DNA of 64,000 nucleotides from DASPJR01 sp035628505 (GTDB lineage: Bacteria; Planctomycetota; SZUA-567; H5-PLA8). Below the pieces are notes generated by a model. That model saw only the letters and a list, made by a program, of their open reading frames with translations. It made no database searches and was not told the DNA's origin. Made by a program: the position numbers and the translations under genes. How positions within the stretch are numbered: position 1 is the stretch's first letter; each line of letters begins with the position of its first letter. Positions 33,881-41,886 of this stretch are shown here, one piece after another. Location of the stretch: NCBI GenBank assembly GCA_035628505.1, contig DASPJR010000184.1:1-64000 (forward strand), in the 5' to 3' direction.

Positions 33881-35173
33881 ATGCCGTCGCTGGATACTAA
33901 ACTCAAGACCGAACCGCGTGCCAAGCCCTCGTCTTCAGGATTGACCACGGGAGTCGCCGCAGCCGCCGCTCCGCTGGAAGGCATGCCCGATCTGGAGCAC
34001 GGCCGGCTGAGCCTGCTGCCGAGCTATCTGGCCAGCCGCATCAATGCACAGAACGACGCCCTGCGCGCCCGCGGCATAGACGTGATCGATCTCGGAATGG
34101 GTAATCCGGTTGACCCGGTCGCTCAGAACGTGATTGATACGCTCAAGTCGCACCTCGACAACGCAGCCAATCACCGCTACGCGCCCGCGACGGGCATCCG
34201 GCCGCTGAAGGACGCGTTCGCGCGGCATTACGCGCGGCAATACAACGTGGCCCTCGATCCGGCGCGCGACATCATTGTTTCACTGGGATCCAAGGACGCC
34301 TTCAGCCATCTGTGCCTGGCGATACTCGGGACACGCGACGCCTGCGTGCTGCCGACGCCGGCGTACACGCCGCATCTTTATGCGCCGCAGATTGCCGGCG
34401 CGCATGTGGCCGGCGTGTTCCTGGAAGAGGAAATTCCGGGGCAGAAGCTGATCACGGATATCAAGAAGATCTTCGAGACGCTGCGCCCGCGTCCAAAGTT
34501 CCTGATCCTGAATTTCCCGCATAATCCCACGGCCCGCACCGTCGACCTGCCGTTCTTTGAAGAGATTGTCGCACTGGCGCGGAGCTACAAATTCTGGGTC
34601 TTGAATGATCTGGCGTACGGCCATACATGCTTCGATAATTATCGAGCGCCCAGCATCCTTCAGGCGAAGGGCGCCAAGGACGTTGCGGTCGAAATGTTCA
34701 CGATGTCCAAGCCTTACAGCATGGCCGGCTGGCGCATCGGCTTCCTTGCGGGAAATCCGCAGGTGATCGACGCGCTCTCGCGCATCAAGCCCTATTACGA
34801 CTACGGACACTTTATCCCCTTGCAGCTGGCCGCGGTCGTGGCGCTGGATACCGGCGATGAGTACATCCGCTCGCAGTCGCGGGTCTATCAGAGCCGCCGC
34901 GACGTGCTGCTTTCCGGCCTGGAGAAAGCCGGCTGGGGACGCACGATCCGCAACCGCGGAACGATGTTCTCCTGGCAGCCGCTGCCCGAACGCTTCAAGA
35001 GCCTCGGTTCGCTCGAATTCTGCGCGCAGCTGGCGGAGAAATCCGGCGTGAGCTTCTTCCCCGGCGCGGGCTTCGGCGAAGAAGGCGAAGGCTTCGTGCG
35101 CATGGCGCTGGTCGAGCCCGATGAGCGCATCCAGGAAGCCACCGAACGCATCGGAAAATTCCTGGGCAGCTGA
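33881..35173 (+). CDS. Class I/II PLP-dependent aminotransferase
   Basis: The start is ATG 33881, with GAAAGG ten bases upstream. 430 residues, with a ~35-residue variable leader before 'LPSYLASRINAQNDALRARGIDVIDLGMGNP'. Fold-type I motifs are 'YAPATGIRPLKDAFARHY', 'SLGSKDAFSHL', 'ILNFPHNPTA' (NP-T), 'WVLNDLAYGHTCFD' (Asp binding the PLP nitrogen) and 'FTMSKPYSMAGWRIGF' (Schiff-base Lys). It resembles the AlaC/alanine-forming and LL-DAP aminotransferase group. Alanine aminotransferase (AlaC-like) is the most likely call, but the amino-acid substrate cannot be fixed from sequence. It stands alone before a repeat-rich spacer. Confidence 0.88.
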   Translation: MPSLDTKLKTEPRAKPSSSGLTTGVAAAAAPLEGMPDLEHGRLSLLPSYLASRINAQNDALRARGIDVIDLGMGNPVDPVAQNVIDTLKSHLDNAANHRYAPATGIRPLKDAFARHYARQYNVALDPARDIIVSLGSKDAFSHLCLAILGTRDACVLPTPAYTPHLYAPQIAGAHVAGVFLEEEIPGQKLITDIKKIFETLRPRPKFLILNFPHNPTARTVDLPFFEEIVALARSYKFWVLNDLAYGHTCFDNYRAPSILQAKGAKDVAVEMFTMSKPYSMAGWRIGFLAGNPQVIDALSRIKPYYDYGHFIPLQLAAVVALDTGDEYIRSQSRVYQSRRDVLLSGLEKAGWGRTIRNRGTMFSWQPLPERFKSLGSLEFCAQLAEKSGVSFFPGAGFGEEGEGFVRMALVEPDERIQEATERIGKFLGS

Positions 35174-35200
35174 ATTTGCCCGGCAAATGATTTCTATTGA

Positions 35201-35226
35201 AACCGCCAAGACGCCAAGGCGCCAAG
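35201..35226 (+). repeat. Short CGCCAAG tandem repeat
   Basis: Three tandem units of CGCCAAG separated by A/G (CCGCCAAGACGCCAAGGCG-CCAAG) follow the aminotransferase stop by about 30 bases. This looks like a short intergenic repeat family; function unknown. Confidence 0.5.
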
Positions 35227-35290
35227 TTTTTTCGGCTTGTCGAAAGACGATGGGTCGTAAACTGTTCAATGGTTGATTCACTCAAGACGT

Positions 35291-35385
35291 CAGGCCCGAA
35301 GGGGCCGCGCTAATATAGCCAGGGGCGGAGCAGAGCGCAGCCCTTGGGAGTAAACGCATAATTCATTTGAAGCCCTGAAGGGGCG
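35291..35385. repeat. REP-like intergenic element with two CCTGAAGGGGC-type units
   Basis: GGCCCGAAGGGGCCGCGCTAAT (35293 on), then ATATAGCCAGGGGC...GCCCTTGGG, then AGCCCTGAAGGGGCG (35371 on). From memory, 'CCTGAAGGGGCG...AATATAGCC(CA)GGGGC' is a recurrent intergenic repeat in PVC and other environmental genomes. Together with the CGCCAAG unit it occupies most of the 279-base gap before scpB; I see no gene there. Just before scpB, short (A)GCATCAAAG units overlap its ribosome site. Confidence 0.55.
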
Positions 35386-35452
35386 AACTAAAAAACATCC
35401 CGTGATTTAACGAAGCCGCAACGAAGAGCATCAAAGCGCATCAAAGGGCATC

Positions 35453-36484
35453 ATGGCCGCCAAGAAATCAGCTCCTAAAAAAGAGAAGCCCGCCGACAAG
35501 AAAAAGAAAGCCCGCGTTAAAGACGAGCCCGAGGTCATCGTAGCCGATGCGCCAGCTGCAATTCATGCCTCAGAAGTGAAGTCGAAGAAGCGCGGCAAGT
35601 CGGGCGCTGCCAAAGCAGCGGCACCGGTGGCTGAAGTCGTCGTTGAAAAGCCGGCCGAAGAACCGAAGAAGAAACGCAAAGGCAGAAACAAAGCCGAGCC
35701 GATAGAAGCCGAAGCGATTGCCGTCATTGCGCCGGAAGTCACGCCGGAAGCGGCAGAATCAAGCGCCAGCACGACTGAACCGGCGCCCGCCGCTGACGAA
35801 AGGCCGCGCCGCAAGGGGAAGAAAAAGACATCAGAAGAGTCGCCCTCCGAAGCCGGCGAAAACGGGTCCAGTGCGCAAGAGAAGACCGTTGAGGCTCCCG
35901 TCGACGCAGCCGCTCAAGAAACGCCGGCTGAGGCTGGCGAAGCGGACGAAGAGAAAGCCGACGTTAATCCCGACGAGCTGATCCGCACCATCGAAGCGCT
36001 GCTGTTTGCCGCCGAAGAGCCGATTGCTGTGCGCGAGATCGCGCGCGCGGCGGGCAGCGACAGCGCGACTGTGCGAAAGCTTCTGCCCGGGATGATCGAG
36101 ACCTACGAAAAAGAGCGGCGGCCGTGGACGATTTCGGAAGTCGCCGGCGGTTATCGCTTCATGACGCGCCCTGAGTTCTTCCCCGCGATTCAGCGCCTGA
36201 AAACGCAGACCGCGCAGCGCAAGCTCACGCAGGCCGCGCTCGAAACGCTGGCGCTGATCGCCTACCGCCAGCCGATCGGCCGCGCGGAAATCGAGAGCGT
36301 CCGCGGCGTCGGCGCCGGGCCGGTGATCCGCATCCTGCTGGAAAAGAAGCTGATCAAGATCAGCGGCCGCGGGACAGGCATCGGCCAGCCGCTGCTCTAC
36401 GGCACGACCGATTATTTTCTCGAACACTTCGGCCTGAAGAGCATCGCTGACCTGCCCAAGCCCGGCGAGTTCAAGGGCGCGTAA
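35453..36484 (+). CDS. scpB: ScpB, segregation and condensation protein B, with long charged N-terminal extension
   Basis: ATG 35453 has AAAGGG six bases upstream. 343 residues against a usual ~190. Residues ~170-335 are ScpB: 'LIRTIEALLFAAEEPIAVREIA', 'WTISEVAGGYRFMTRPEFFPAIQRL', 'LTQAALETLALIAYRQPIGRAEIESVRGVGAGPVIRILLEKKLI', with tandem winged helices. ScpB dimers bind ScpA and cap the SMC kleisin complex in chromosome segregation. The first ~165 residues are a Lys/Ala-rich then Glu/Ala-rich, probably disordered tail that could contact DNA or partners. No scpA or smc lies in this window. The core call is strong. Confidence 0.92.
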   Translation: MAAKKSAPKKEKPADKKKKARVKDEPEVIVADAPAAIHASEVKSKKRGKSGAAKAAAPVAEVVVEKPAEEPKKKRKGRNKAEPIEAEAIAVIAPEVTPEAAESSASTTEPAPAADERPRRKGKKKTSEESPSEAGENGSSAQEKTVEAPVDAAAQETPAEAGEADEEKADVNPDELIRTIEALLFAAEEPIAVREIARAAGSDSATVRKLLPGMIETYEKERRPWTISEVAGGYRFMTRPEFFPAIQRLKTQTAQRKLTQAALETLALIAYRQPIGRAEIESVRGVGAGPVIRILLEKKLIKISGRGTGIGQPLLYGTTDYFLEHFGLKSIADLPKPGEFKGA

Positions 36485-36542
36485 CGATTCTAAGCGATTT
36501 GCAAATTTTGACTTTTGGGTGGGCTCAGGCTAGACTGATTAC

Positions 36543-36881
36543 ATGAGCGTGCCGGTAAATCTTTCGGATGAACTCGTATCGACTGCTCAGCAGGAAGCTG
36601 CGGCAAAAAATCGTTCATTGGCAGACCAAATCGAGTTGTGGGCAGCTCTTGGTAAGTTGGTCGCTACGGAAGCGACCCGCCCAACTCAATCCCTGCACGA
36701 TTGTCTTATGTCGGTGGACACGCCTGCTGGACGCGAAAAGCTCAGGCAGTATCTTGCAAGCCGGCCGTACCCGCACTTCGAGGCTATCAAGGGAAAGTCC
36801 GGCGAATACATTCGCATTGATGCAGACGGCACACGAACTCAAGGCAGGTTTGTTGACGGAAGTTTTCAAACAACAATATAG
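36543..36881 (+). CDS. ParD-like antitoxin
   Basis: 112 residues from ATG 36543. 'MSVPVNLSDELVSTAQQEAAAKNRSLADQIELWAALGK' fits the ParD-like family (ribbon-helix-helix-type N-terminus: short beta strand, two helices). The C-terminal ~50 residues ('FEAIKGKSGEYIRIDADGTRTQGRFVDG') would wrap the toxin. The stop lies 17 bases before a zeta-type toxin gene. It likely neutralises that toxin and autorepresses the operon. Base composition is lower in GC than the flanking scpB, which fits horizontal acquisition. Confidence 0.82.
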   Translation: MSVPVNLSDELVSTAQQEAAAKNRSLADQIELWAALGKLVATEATRPTQSLHDCLMSVDTPAGREKLRQYLASRPYPHFEAIKGKSGEYIRIDADGTRTQGRFVDGSFQTTI

Positions 36882-36898
36882 TGTGACGTTCAAGCGAG

Positions 36899-37480
36899 AT
36901 GACGCCAGAAATTCTATCGAAGACCCCGCTCATCCTCGCCATTGCAGGTTCAAACGGTGCCGGAAAGACGACTTTTTACAGCACCTTTTTAGCATCTCGT
37001 GGACTTCCATTCATTAACGCTGACGTGATGGCGCTTGCGCATCATTTGGATGCCTATGATGCCGCTGAACTGGCGCAAAAACTTCGGGCTCGGATGGTTG
37101 ATCTCCGGCGGAGTTTCGTTTTTGAGACTGTGTTATCGGATCCAGACGGTGAAAAAGTCGCATTCTTGCGCTCTGCCGCAGACAGCGGATATACCGTCGT
37201 ACTCTGCTTCATTGCGCTGGAGAGTGTCGAAATCTCGTCTGAACGCGTGGCTATGCGTGTTTTACAGAATGGCCATGATGTCCCAGGCGAAAAGCTCCAT
37301 GCGCGCTTTCCTCGGACATTGGAGAACTTGAAGCGAGCCGTCGTCGCGTTACCCAACGTCTTCATTTACGATAATTCAGATTTAAGTTCACCGTACAAAC
37401 TCGTCGCAACCTCCAGGAATGGACGCGTTGATCTGGCAGAGAATTGCCCAGCCTGGCTGAAGTCAACCCTTACTTGGTGA
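36899..37480 (+). CDS. Zeta-toxin-like P-loop kinase (COG4185-type)
   Basis: 193 residues. Walker A is GSNGAGKT (17-24). It is followed by 'FINADVMA' (substrate/Asp site), 'FVFETVLSDP', the conserved E-T of zeta folds, and 'GHDVPGEKLHARFPRTLENL', the conserved Arg-rich C-terminal motif. Zeta toxins phosphorylate UDP-N-acetylglucosamine and block murein synthesis; COG4185 members are paired with small antitoxins, as here. All visible key residues are present, so the module looks intact. The gene ends one base before the stop codon of the convergent Tudor-like gene. Confidence 0.85.
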   Translation: MTPEILSKTPLILAIAGSNGAGKTTFYSTFLASRGLPFINADVMALAHHLDAYDAAELAQKLRARMVDLRRSFVFETVLSDPDGEKVAFLRSAADSGYTVVLCFIALESVEISSERVAMRVLQNGHDVPGEKLHARFPRTLENLKRAVVALPNVFIYDNSDLSSPYKLVATSRNGRVDLAENCPAWLKSTLTW

Positions 37481-37481
37481 A

Positions 37482-38024
37482 CTACTCCTTCTCGCTCTGC
37501 CCTCTGAACTGGCTTTCTTTTGATGCGAAGAGGACGTTGAAGGTCGTCAGGCTTCCGTAGCAGCGCGTGATGTAGCCTTCCATTTCGATCTTGTCTTCAG
37601 GCGAGAGATTCGGGTGCGCGTTCACTTTCTGCTCCAGCACGCGCAGCTTGTCGCGGATGCCGATGATCTTTTTCAGGAACATGTCGATCGGAATATCCTT
37701 GGGCTGCGTGTCCTCCTTGCCTGGAATCAGTTTCAACGTTCCGCCGACCCAGCGCTTGCCCATTTCGAGGTCGACATCCAGCCAGCCGTATTCGCCGAGC
37801 ACTTCGCGGACGGCATTCTTGATGCGGTCGGTTTCAGGATCGCCGACCGACGCTTCCGCGCGCATGGCCTCGAACGTAAACGCCACGCGTTTGGTTTCTC
37901 CGCCTTTGAACAGCACGACATAATCGCCGTTTTCGTACGCCATGATTTTGCCGCGACCGAACGCGGGATGGTTTACCACGACGCCAAGACCGATACGCGG
38001 TTTTTCAGAAGGGTTTTCAGCCAT
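37482..38024 (-). CDS. Conserved protein with UvrD-C/CarD-like Tudor domain
   Basis: The start is ATG 38024, with GGAGG seven bases upstream. 180 residues. Residues ~8-60 ('GLGVVVNHPAFGRGKIMAYENGDYVVLFKGGETKRVAF') form a small beta barrel like the UvrD/PcrA C-terminal Tudor domain or the CarD RNAP-binding domain ('H..FG.G.v......v.F..g..k.l'). The rest is helical and charged. Such domains contact RNA polymerase or nucleic acid. No named family recognised; the function suggestion is weak. It is separated by 87 bases from the next minus-strand gene. Confidence 0.7.
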   Translation of the reverse strand: MAENPSEKPRIGLGVVVNHPAFGRGKIMAYENGDYVVLFKGGETKRVAFTFEAMRAEASVGDPETDRIKNAVREVLGEYGWLDVDLEMGKRWVGGTLKLIPGKEDTQPKDIPIDMFLKKIIGIRDKLRVLEQKVNAHPNLSPEDKIEMEGYITRCYGSLTTFNVLFASKESQFRGQSEKE

Positions 38025-38111
38025 GCGTAGCCTCCAGGAAATTTTCCTGCGCGTGAATGTGCGCTCCTTCTTTATACCGCGCTCTCGCACGTGGCTCCAC
38101 GGCAACTTCCT

Positions 38112-38540
38112 TCAGCGCGCGAGGCCCAGCGCCGCGCAGAAGTAGACCGCAGCGAAGCCGGCGTACGTGAGTAGCAGAATGACGTGAATGATCGTGCGAT
38201 CCGTCCGACCGCGCCAGTGTGAGCTGCTGTAATACGTCACCTGCATGACCGTGCGGATCGCCCAGAAGAGTCCGATTCCGGCCGCCAGCCAGCTTCCCAG
38301 AGGATCCCCGCTCGCGAGTTGCTGCGCGAAGCGAAAGGTGATCACGGCGAAAAGCGCCAATGTCAGCGAGATGAACCAGCCGTGGACGTGAAACACTTCA
38401 CGGACCAGCAGCGGCATGCGCTCGACGTCTTTGCGCCAGTCCAGGATGCGCACGAGAAAGAAGTTTATCACTGCAATGGCTGCCTGGCCGATAGCCGCCG
38501 CCTGCAGGAACCAAGGCAGATATGCCGCGAGTGTATTCAT
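38112..38540 (-). CDS. Small four-helix membrane protein, paralogue of the 39288 gene
   Basis: 142 residues. Four hydrophobic helices: 'FLQAAAIGQAAIAVINFFLV', 'FHVHGWFISLTLALFAVITF', 'WLAAGIGLFWAIRTVMQV' and 'VILLLTYAGFAAVYFCAAL'. It shares the '...FWA.R...Q' segment, size and layout with the product at 39288-39698. Its start overlaps the stop of the DUF2071 gene by four bases, so it is the last gene of the GbsR-linked operon. No known function. A GTG/ATG alternative start is not evident. Confidence 0.75.
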   Translation of the reverse strand: MNTLAAYLPWFLQAAAIGQAAIAVINFFLVRILDWRKDVERMPLLVREVFHVHGWFISLTLALFAVITFRFAQQLASGDPLGSWLAAGIGLFWAIRTVMQVTYYSSSHWRGRTDRTIIHVILLLTYAGFAAVYFCAALGLAR

Positions 38541-39271
38541 ACAAGTCTCCTTTCAGTAATCTCCGTTGGCACTTCATCGATCACATGCCAGCTGTGCGGG
38601 ACATCGCGCATCAGGATCGCGCAATCGAACTCGGCGCCGCCTGCTGGAACGTTCCGAGCGAAGAACGCCGAATGAACCGCGCCGACCGAGAGCGGCTCGA
38701 CGCGCCACCGCCGTGTGTTCAGCCGCATGCCTTCCAGCCGGCCCTCCTGCCCGCAGGAAAAACCGCACGCGCCTTTTTCAAAAAATGCCGAAGCCTCGTC
38801 CAGAGTTCCAAAGAGCGGCGTCGCTTTCCATGGCACATTGCTGTGCGCATCAAGTGCAACATCGGCCAGGCGATCCGCTGTGTCGATGCGAATCCCGAAC
38901 GAATTTTCTGACTGCGCCACCTTGAACTGCGCGCGGCCGTGCACTCCGGGAAAGAAACGTCCGCCCAGCATCGCGACAGCCGCGCAATCGGTTTCGCGGC
39001 GCCAGATGAAAACGCCGTCACGCGTCTGCCCGCCCGAGCGGTAACGAATGGCGATGCGGTGCGCCATGTTTTCACTGCTCAGCCCGAGCGCCTTCGGAGT
39101 TCCCGATGGCCGCAGCTTCTCCAGGCGGATCAGGCACACGCCAACAACCGCGAAGCCGTTCTGTTCCACGATCTCAAGCGCGGCGGGGACAAGCGGACGG
39201 ACCAGCTCGGGCGCCACGCGAAAGTTGATCAGCAGACGCCGCGCAATAATGCCTTCGAGCACAGGAAGCAT
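38537..39271 (-). CDS. DUF2071 (YqjF-like) protein, first paralogue
   Basis: The start is ATG 39271, with AAGGAG about nine bases upstream. 244 residues. 'RRLLINFRVAPELVRPLVPAALEIVEQNGFAVVGVCLIRLEKLRP' and 'RDGVFIWRRETDC' belong to the DUF2071 / acetoacetate-decarboxylase-like beta-barrel superfamily (YqjF). No catalytic Lys can be assigned. It is translationally coupled to the small membrane protein downstream. The locus holds a second DUF2071 gene at 40614. Function unknown; linkage to an MBOAT acyltransferase suggests envelope or lipid-like metabolism. Confidence 0.8.
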   Translation of the reverse strand: MLPVLEGIIARRLLINFRVAPELVRPLVPAALEIVEQNGFAVVGVCLIRLEKLRPSGTPKALGLSSENMAHRIAIRYRSGGQTRDGVFIWRRETDCAAVAMLGGRFFPGVHGRAQFKVAQSENSFGIRIDTADRLADVALDAHSNVPWKATPLFGTLDEASAFFEKGACGFSCGQEGRLEGMRLNTRRWRVEPLSVGAVHSAFFARNVPAGGAEFDCAILMRDVPHSWHVIDEVPTEITERRLV

Positions 39272-39287
39272 CGGTCGGTTCTCCTTT

Positions 39288-39698
39288 TCAGCCCAGGGCG
39301 GCCAGAGTGTAAACGGTCGCAAGATAGGCAAATACAAACGTGAGCGCGTGGTAGCCGAAGCGGAAGAGCCAGTGCAGCTTCAGCGTGCGGATATCGAACA
39401 CGAAGAGCTGCACGCTGAGGCGCGCCGCCCAGAATAGCCCGATAAACGCGCAGACCGCCCGCGCCAGCGGCCCGCCGCTCGCCAGTTCGCTGCTGAACGC
39501 GAGTGTGAGCGTTGCAAAGGCGATGATTGTGAAAGCGATGAACACGCCATAAACCCAGAACATGCGGCGGATAAACTGATTGAGCTGCGCGAGACTGCTG
39601 CGCCAGTCCAGCGCGTACGGCGTGAGCGCCGCCGCCGACAGCACAGCCAGCTGAAGAATTCCTGCGATCTGCAGAAGCCGCTGAAGTGAAAGTTCCAT
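39288..39698 (-). CDS. Small four-helix membrane protein, paralogue of the 38112 gene
   Basis: The start is ATG 39698, with AGGAGG seven bases upstream; the longer frame to 39827 overlaps the MBOAT gene. 136 residues. Helices: 'AGILQLAVLSAAALTPYAL', 'VYGVFIAFTIIAFATLTLAF', 'AVCAFIGLFWAARLSVQLFV' and 'GYHALTFVFAYLATVYTLAAL'. The third helix 'FIGLFWAARLSVQ' matches 'GIGLFWAIRTVMQ' in the downstream paralogue. It sits 16 bases before the DUF2071 gene. Function unknown. Confidence 0.75.
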   Translation of the reverse strand: MELSLQRLLQIAGILQLAVLSAAALTPYALDWRSSLAQLNQFIRRMFWVYGVFIAFTIIAFATLTLAFSSELASGGPLARAVCAFIGLFWAARLSVQLFVFDIRTLKLHWLFRFGYHALTFVFAYLATVYTLAALG

Positions 39699-39721
39699 GA
39701 CTCGCCTCCTTTCAGGCGCGC

Positions 39722-40663
39722 TCAGCGCGCGCCAATCGCCGCCAGGAACGGCAGCAGAACAACGTTCATAAACTTTTCGTGGAAGAGCAGCCCGACGGGC
39801 GCCACAGTCACAAGCACGGTGAAACACCAGCCGCGCACGCCATGCTGAAGTCCGAGACGCTTTCCCATGGCACTACGTTCGAGCTGAATGCCGAGCCACT
39901 GCAGCAGAAAGTAGACGGTTGGCATTCCAAAGCCGCCGCCGGCGGGCACTGAAATCACCACGTCATGTATGATTCCGGAAAATAGAAATCCGGCGAAGCT
40001 TGCGAAGCGGATTCCAAAGCGGCGTGTTAGCGGACGGAAAACAAAGTCATGCGCGAGCGCTCTGAAGGCCAGGTTCCAGCGCGCGCTCCAGAATTCTGCC
40101 AGAGACGTCGCGCGCAGCGGCGCATTCATCACCTTTGGCGTCTGAACGCCCATGACAGTCCAGAGCTGGTGAAGCAGATCGAAGAGTCCGAAATGCAGCA
40201 CCAGGAGAATGGCGCCCATACCGGTCCAGGCCGCCGCCACGGGAGGCAAGTGCGGGATGGCCGCAGCGAGAAGCAACAGTCCGGCGGTCATTTTCAGCCA
40301 GGCGAAGAAGACGTCTCGCGCGCTCGGCCACAGCGTTGATTTCCGCGCGCAGAAATCCTCAGCCTGCATGCCCGGCCAGAAGAGCAGGTAGCCTGCGGAA
40401 TAGAACGCGTTCGGGAACGCCTGTGCCGCATGTGCCGGCCGCCAGGTAAACCACTTGAACCCCGCATAAATTGCAAACGCGAGCAGCCACATGAACGCCC
40501 AGGGCGGCAACTCGCTGCCGAAGAGAAGCACCGCAGCGGGAAGCGCGGCAAGCGGCGTGAATCGCAGGGTTGCTTCGACGTATCTGCTCCAACGCCAGAG
40601 GCCGAGCGGTGTTTCAAACCAGAGCCGCGGCCGGACGGGTCTGAAAACGTGACTGCTGCCCAT
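39722..40663 (-). CDS. MBOAT-type membrane O-acyltransferase (wax-synthase-like)
   Basis: The start is ATG 40663, with AAAGGAG upstream. 313 residues and about seven to eight membrane helices. Diagnostic segments of the plant-type wax-synthase/MBOAT_2 group are 'SLAEFWSARWNLAFRALAHDFVFRPL' (the N-W-N-like loop) and 'FAGFLFSGIIHDVVISVP', with the conserved His in 'IIHD'. MBOAT enzymes move acyl groups to hydroxyls of lipids, sterols or glycans. The start lies inside the end of the upstream DUF2071 gene (50-base overlap), showing tight translational coupling. The acceptor is unknown. Confidence 0.83.
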   Translation of the reverse strand: MGSSHVFRPVRPRLWFETPLGLWRWSRYVEATLRFTPLAALPAAVLLFGSELPPWAFMWLLAFAIYAGFKWFTWRPAHAAQAFPNAFYSAGYLLFWPGMQAEDFCARKSTLWPSARDVFFAWLKMTAGLLLLAAAIPHLPPVAAAWTGMGAILLVLHFGLFDLLHQLWTVMGVQTPKVMNAPLRATSLAEFWSARWNLAFRALAHDFVFRPLTRRFGIRFASFAGFLFSGIIHDVVISVPAGGGFGMPTVYFLLQWLGIQLERSAMGKRLGLQHGVRGWCFTVLVTVAPVGLLFHEKFMNVVLLPFLAAIGAR

Positions 40664-41483
40664 GATCCTCTCCTTTCTGCGCCTGCCGCACGCGGCGCGG
40701 AAAACCGACCCAGACATCGCGCGCGCCGGTCGAAAAGTTCGCGCCGATCTGCCGCGCGCGTTCAAACCACGGACACGCCTTCGCAAGCAGCGATGTCTCT
40801 TCGAGCGTGATCTGCGCGCGTGCCTGCGGCCAGGGCTGGTGCCAGATGCGGAAGAAGAGCGGTGTCCGTCCGCGGCGCGTGTACGCCGTGTAGCGCTCAA
40901 GCAGAAATTCATCGAGCGTCCCCGCACGGCAGGGCTGCAGTTCAGCATTCGTCTGTACGCTTCCGCTATAGCGCAGGCAGTCGCGCCCGCGGAAGGGCGT
41001 CACACGGTCGCGGAAAGTGCCGCCTTCGTGGTTGTATTCAAGATCGCCATAGGAATAAGGCAGCCCGAAAACCAGCGGGCCGAGCAGGACGCTCAGCGCG
41101 TTCGGAAGCCACTCAGTGATAAAATAAATTCCGGGCTCATCGTTCTGAACGACATACGTGCGGACATTGAGGAAGCCATGTTCGGCGATTGGTGCGCACA
41201 GCCACGCGCCGGTGCGCCCGCCGAATACAGGGTGCAGCCGCGTCATCGTGAACGCAACGAGGCTTACGTAGCCGCGGCCGTCGCGGCAATCCAGCGTGAA
41301 TGGAACATGCGGCTGCAGCACGGCGGGATCGATTTCGAAATGAATGAAGAGCGCGCTGAGCCAGTCGCAGTAGAAGAGCGGAGTGCGCTCCAGTTTCACC
41401 ATGCGTTCCAGAGCTTTTTTGCTGGGCACGCTTGTGAACGGATCCACTTCCACATCGTTCGCGATCCCCTCCCCCTTGATCAT
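40614..41483 (-). CDS. DUF2071 (YqjF-like) protein, second paralogue
   Basis: The start is ATG 41483, with AAAGGAG eight bases upstream. 289 residues. 'LFYCDWLSALFIHFEIDPAVLQPHVPFTLDCRDGRGYVSLVAFTMTRLHPVF', 'FLNVRTYVVQNDEPGIYFITEW', 'YSYGDLEY' and 'LLERYTAYTRRGRTPLFFRIWHQPWP' are classic DUF2071 signatures, better conserved here than in the 38537 copy. The last ~25 residues overlap the MBOAT start. It follows the DUF393 gene by four bases. DUF393 and DUF2071 often co-occur in bacterial genomes; the activity is unknown. Confidence 0.87.
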   Translation of the reverse strand: MIKGEGIANDVEVDPFTSVPSKKALERMVKLERTPLFYCDWLSALFIHFEIDPAVLQPHVPFTLDCRDGRGYVSLVAFTMTRLHPVFGGRTGAWLCAPIAEHGFLNVRTYVVQNDEPGIYFITEWLPNALSVLLGPLVFGLPYSYGDLEYNHEGGTFRDRVTPFRGRDCLRYSGSVQTNAELQPCRAGTLDEFLLERYTAYTRRGRTPLFFRIWHQPWPQARAQITLEETSLLAKACPWFERARQIGANFSTGARDVWVGFPRRVRQAQKGEDHGQQSRFQTRPAAALV

Positions 41484-41487
41484 GGCG

Positions 41488-41886
41488 TCACTCCTTTCGC
41501 GCGCACGCGCCGGTGAGGCAGTGGCGTCGGGCGGCAATAAAGCGGTAGCCCCAGTCGAGCAGGCGCATCGCGCCCGGAAGTTGTGCGAAGATAAAAAGAG
41601 GCAGCGCCCACCAGATTTTCCGTGCAAGGTAAACGACGCCGCGCGCGCCGCCCGCTAGCGAGCCGTCGGCGCGCAGAACAGTCATTTCCACGGGCGGTGA
41701 ACCGGCCTTCAGGCCCAGGCGCTGTGCGGCCCAAGGTGTCTGCAGCGGAGCGATTCCAAAGCCGCGCCTGGTCAGGGTGTTTTCGAAGCGGCGGGCGAAG
41801 CTGGTGCAGAACGAGCACTCCCCGTCATAGAGCACCCACTCACCGTTTCTGGACTCTGCTGTGATTACTGTCTTTTCTGTATTCAC
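41488..41886 (-). CDS. DUF393 / DCC-family thiol-disulfide oxidoreductase
   Basis: The start is GTG 41886, with AAGGA nine to ten bases upstream. 132 residues. 'VLYDGECSFCTSFARRFE' contains the D-G-x-C-x-x-C signature of the DCC1-like thioredoxin-fold family. 'GGARGVVYLARKIWW' and the hydrophobic 'ALPLFIFAQLPGAMRLLDWGYRFIAARRH' match the family's C-terminal part. It probably acts as a disulfide reductase or small redox partner. Its GTG start lies inside a palindrome nearly identical to that upstream of gbsR, so GbsR likely represses this gene and the six-gene structural operon it heads. Confidence 0.87.
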   Translation of the reverse strand: MNTEKTVITAESRNGEWVLYDGECSFCTSFARRFENTLTRRGFGIAPLQTPWAAQRLGLKAGSPPVEMTVLRADGSLAGGARGVVYLARKIWWALPLFIFAQLPGAMRLLDWGYRFIAARRHCLTGACARKE

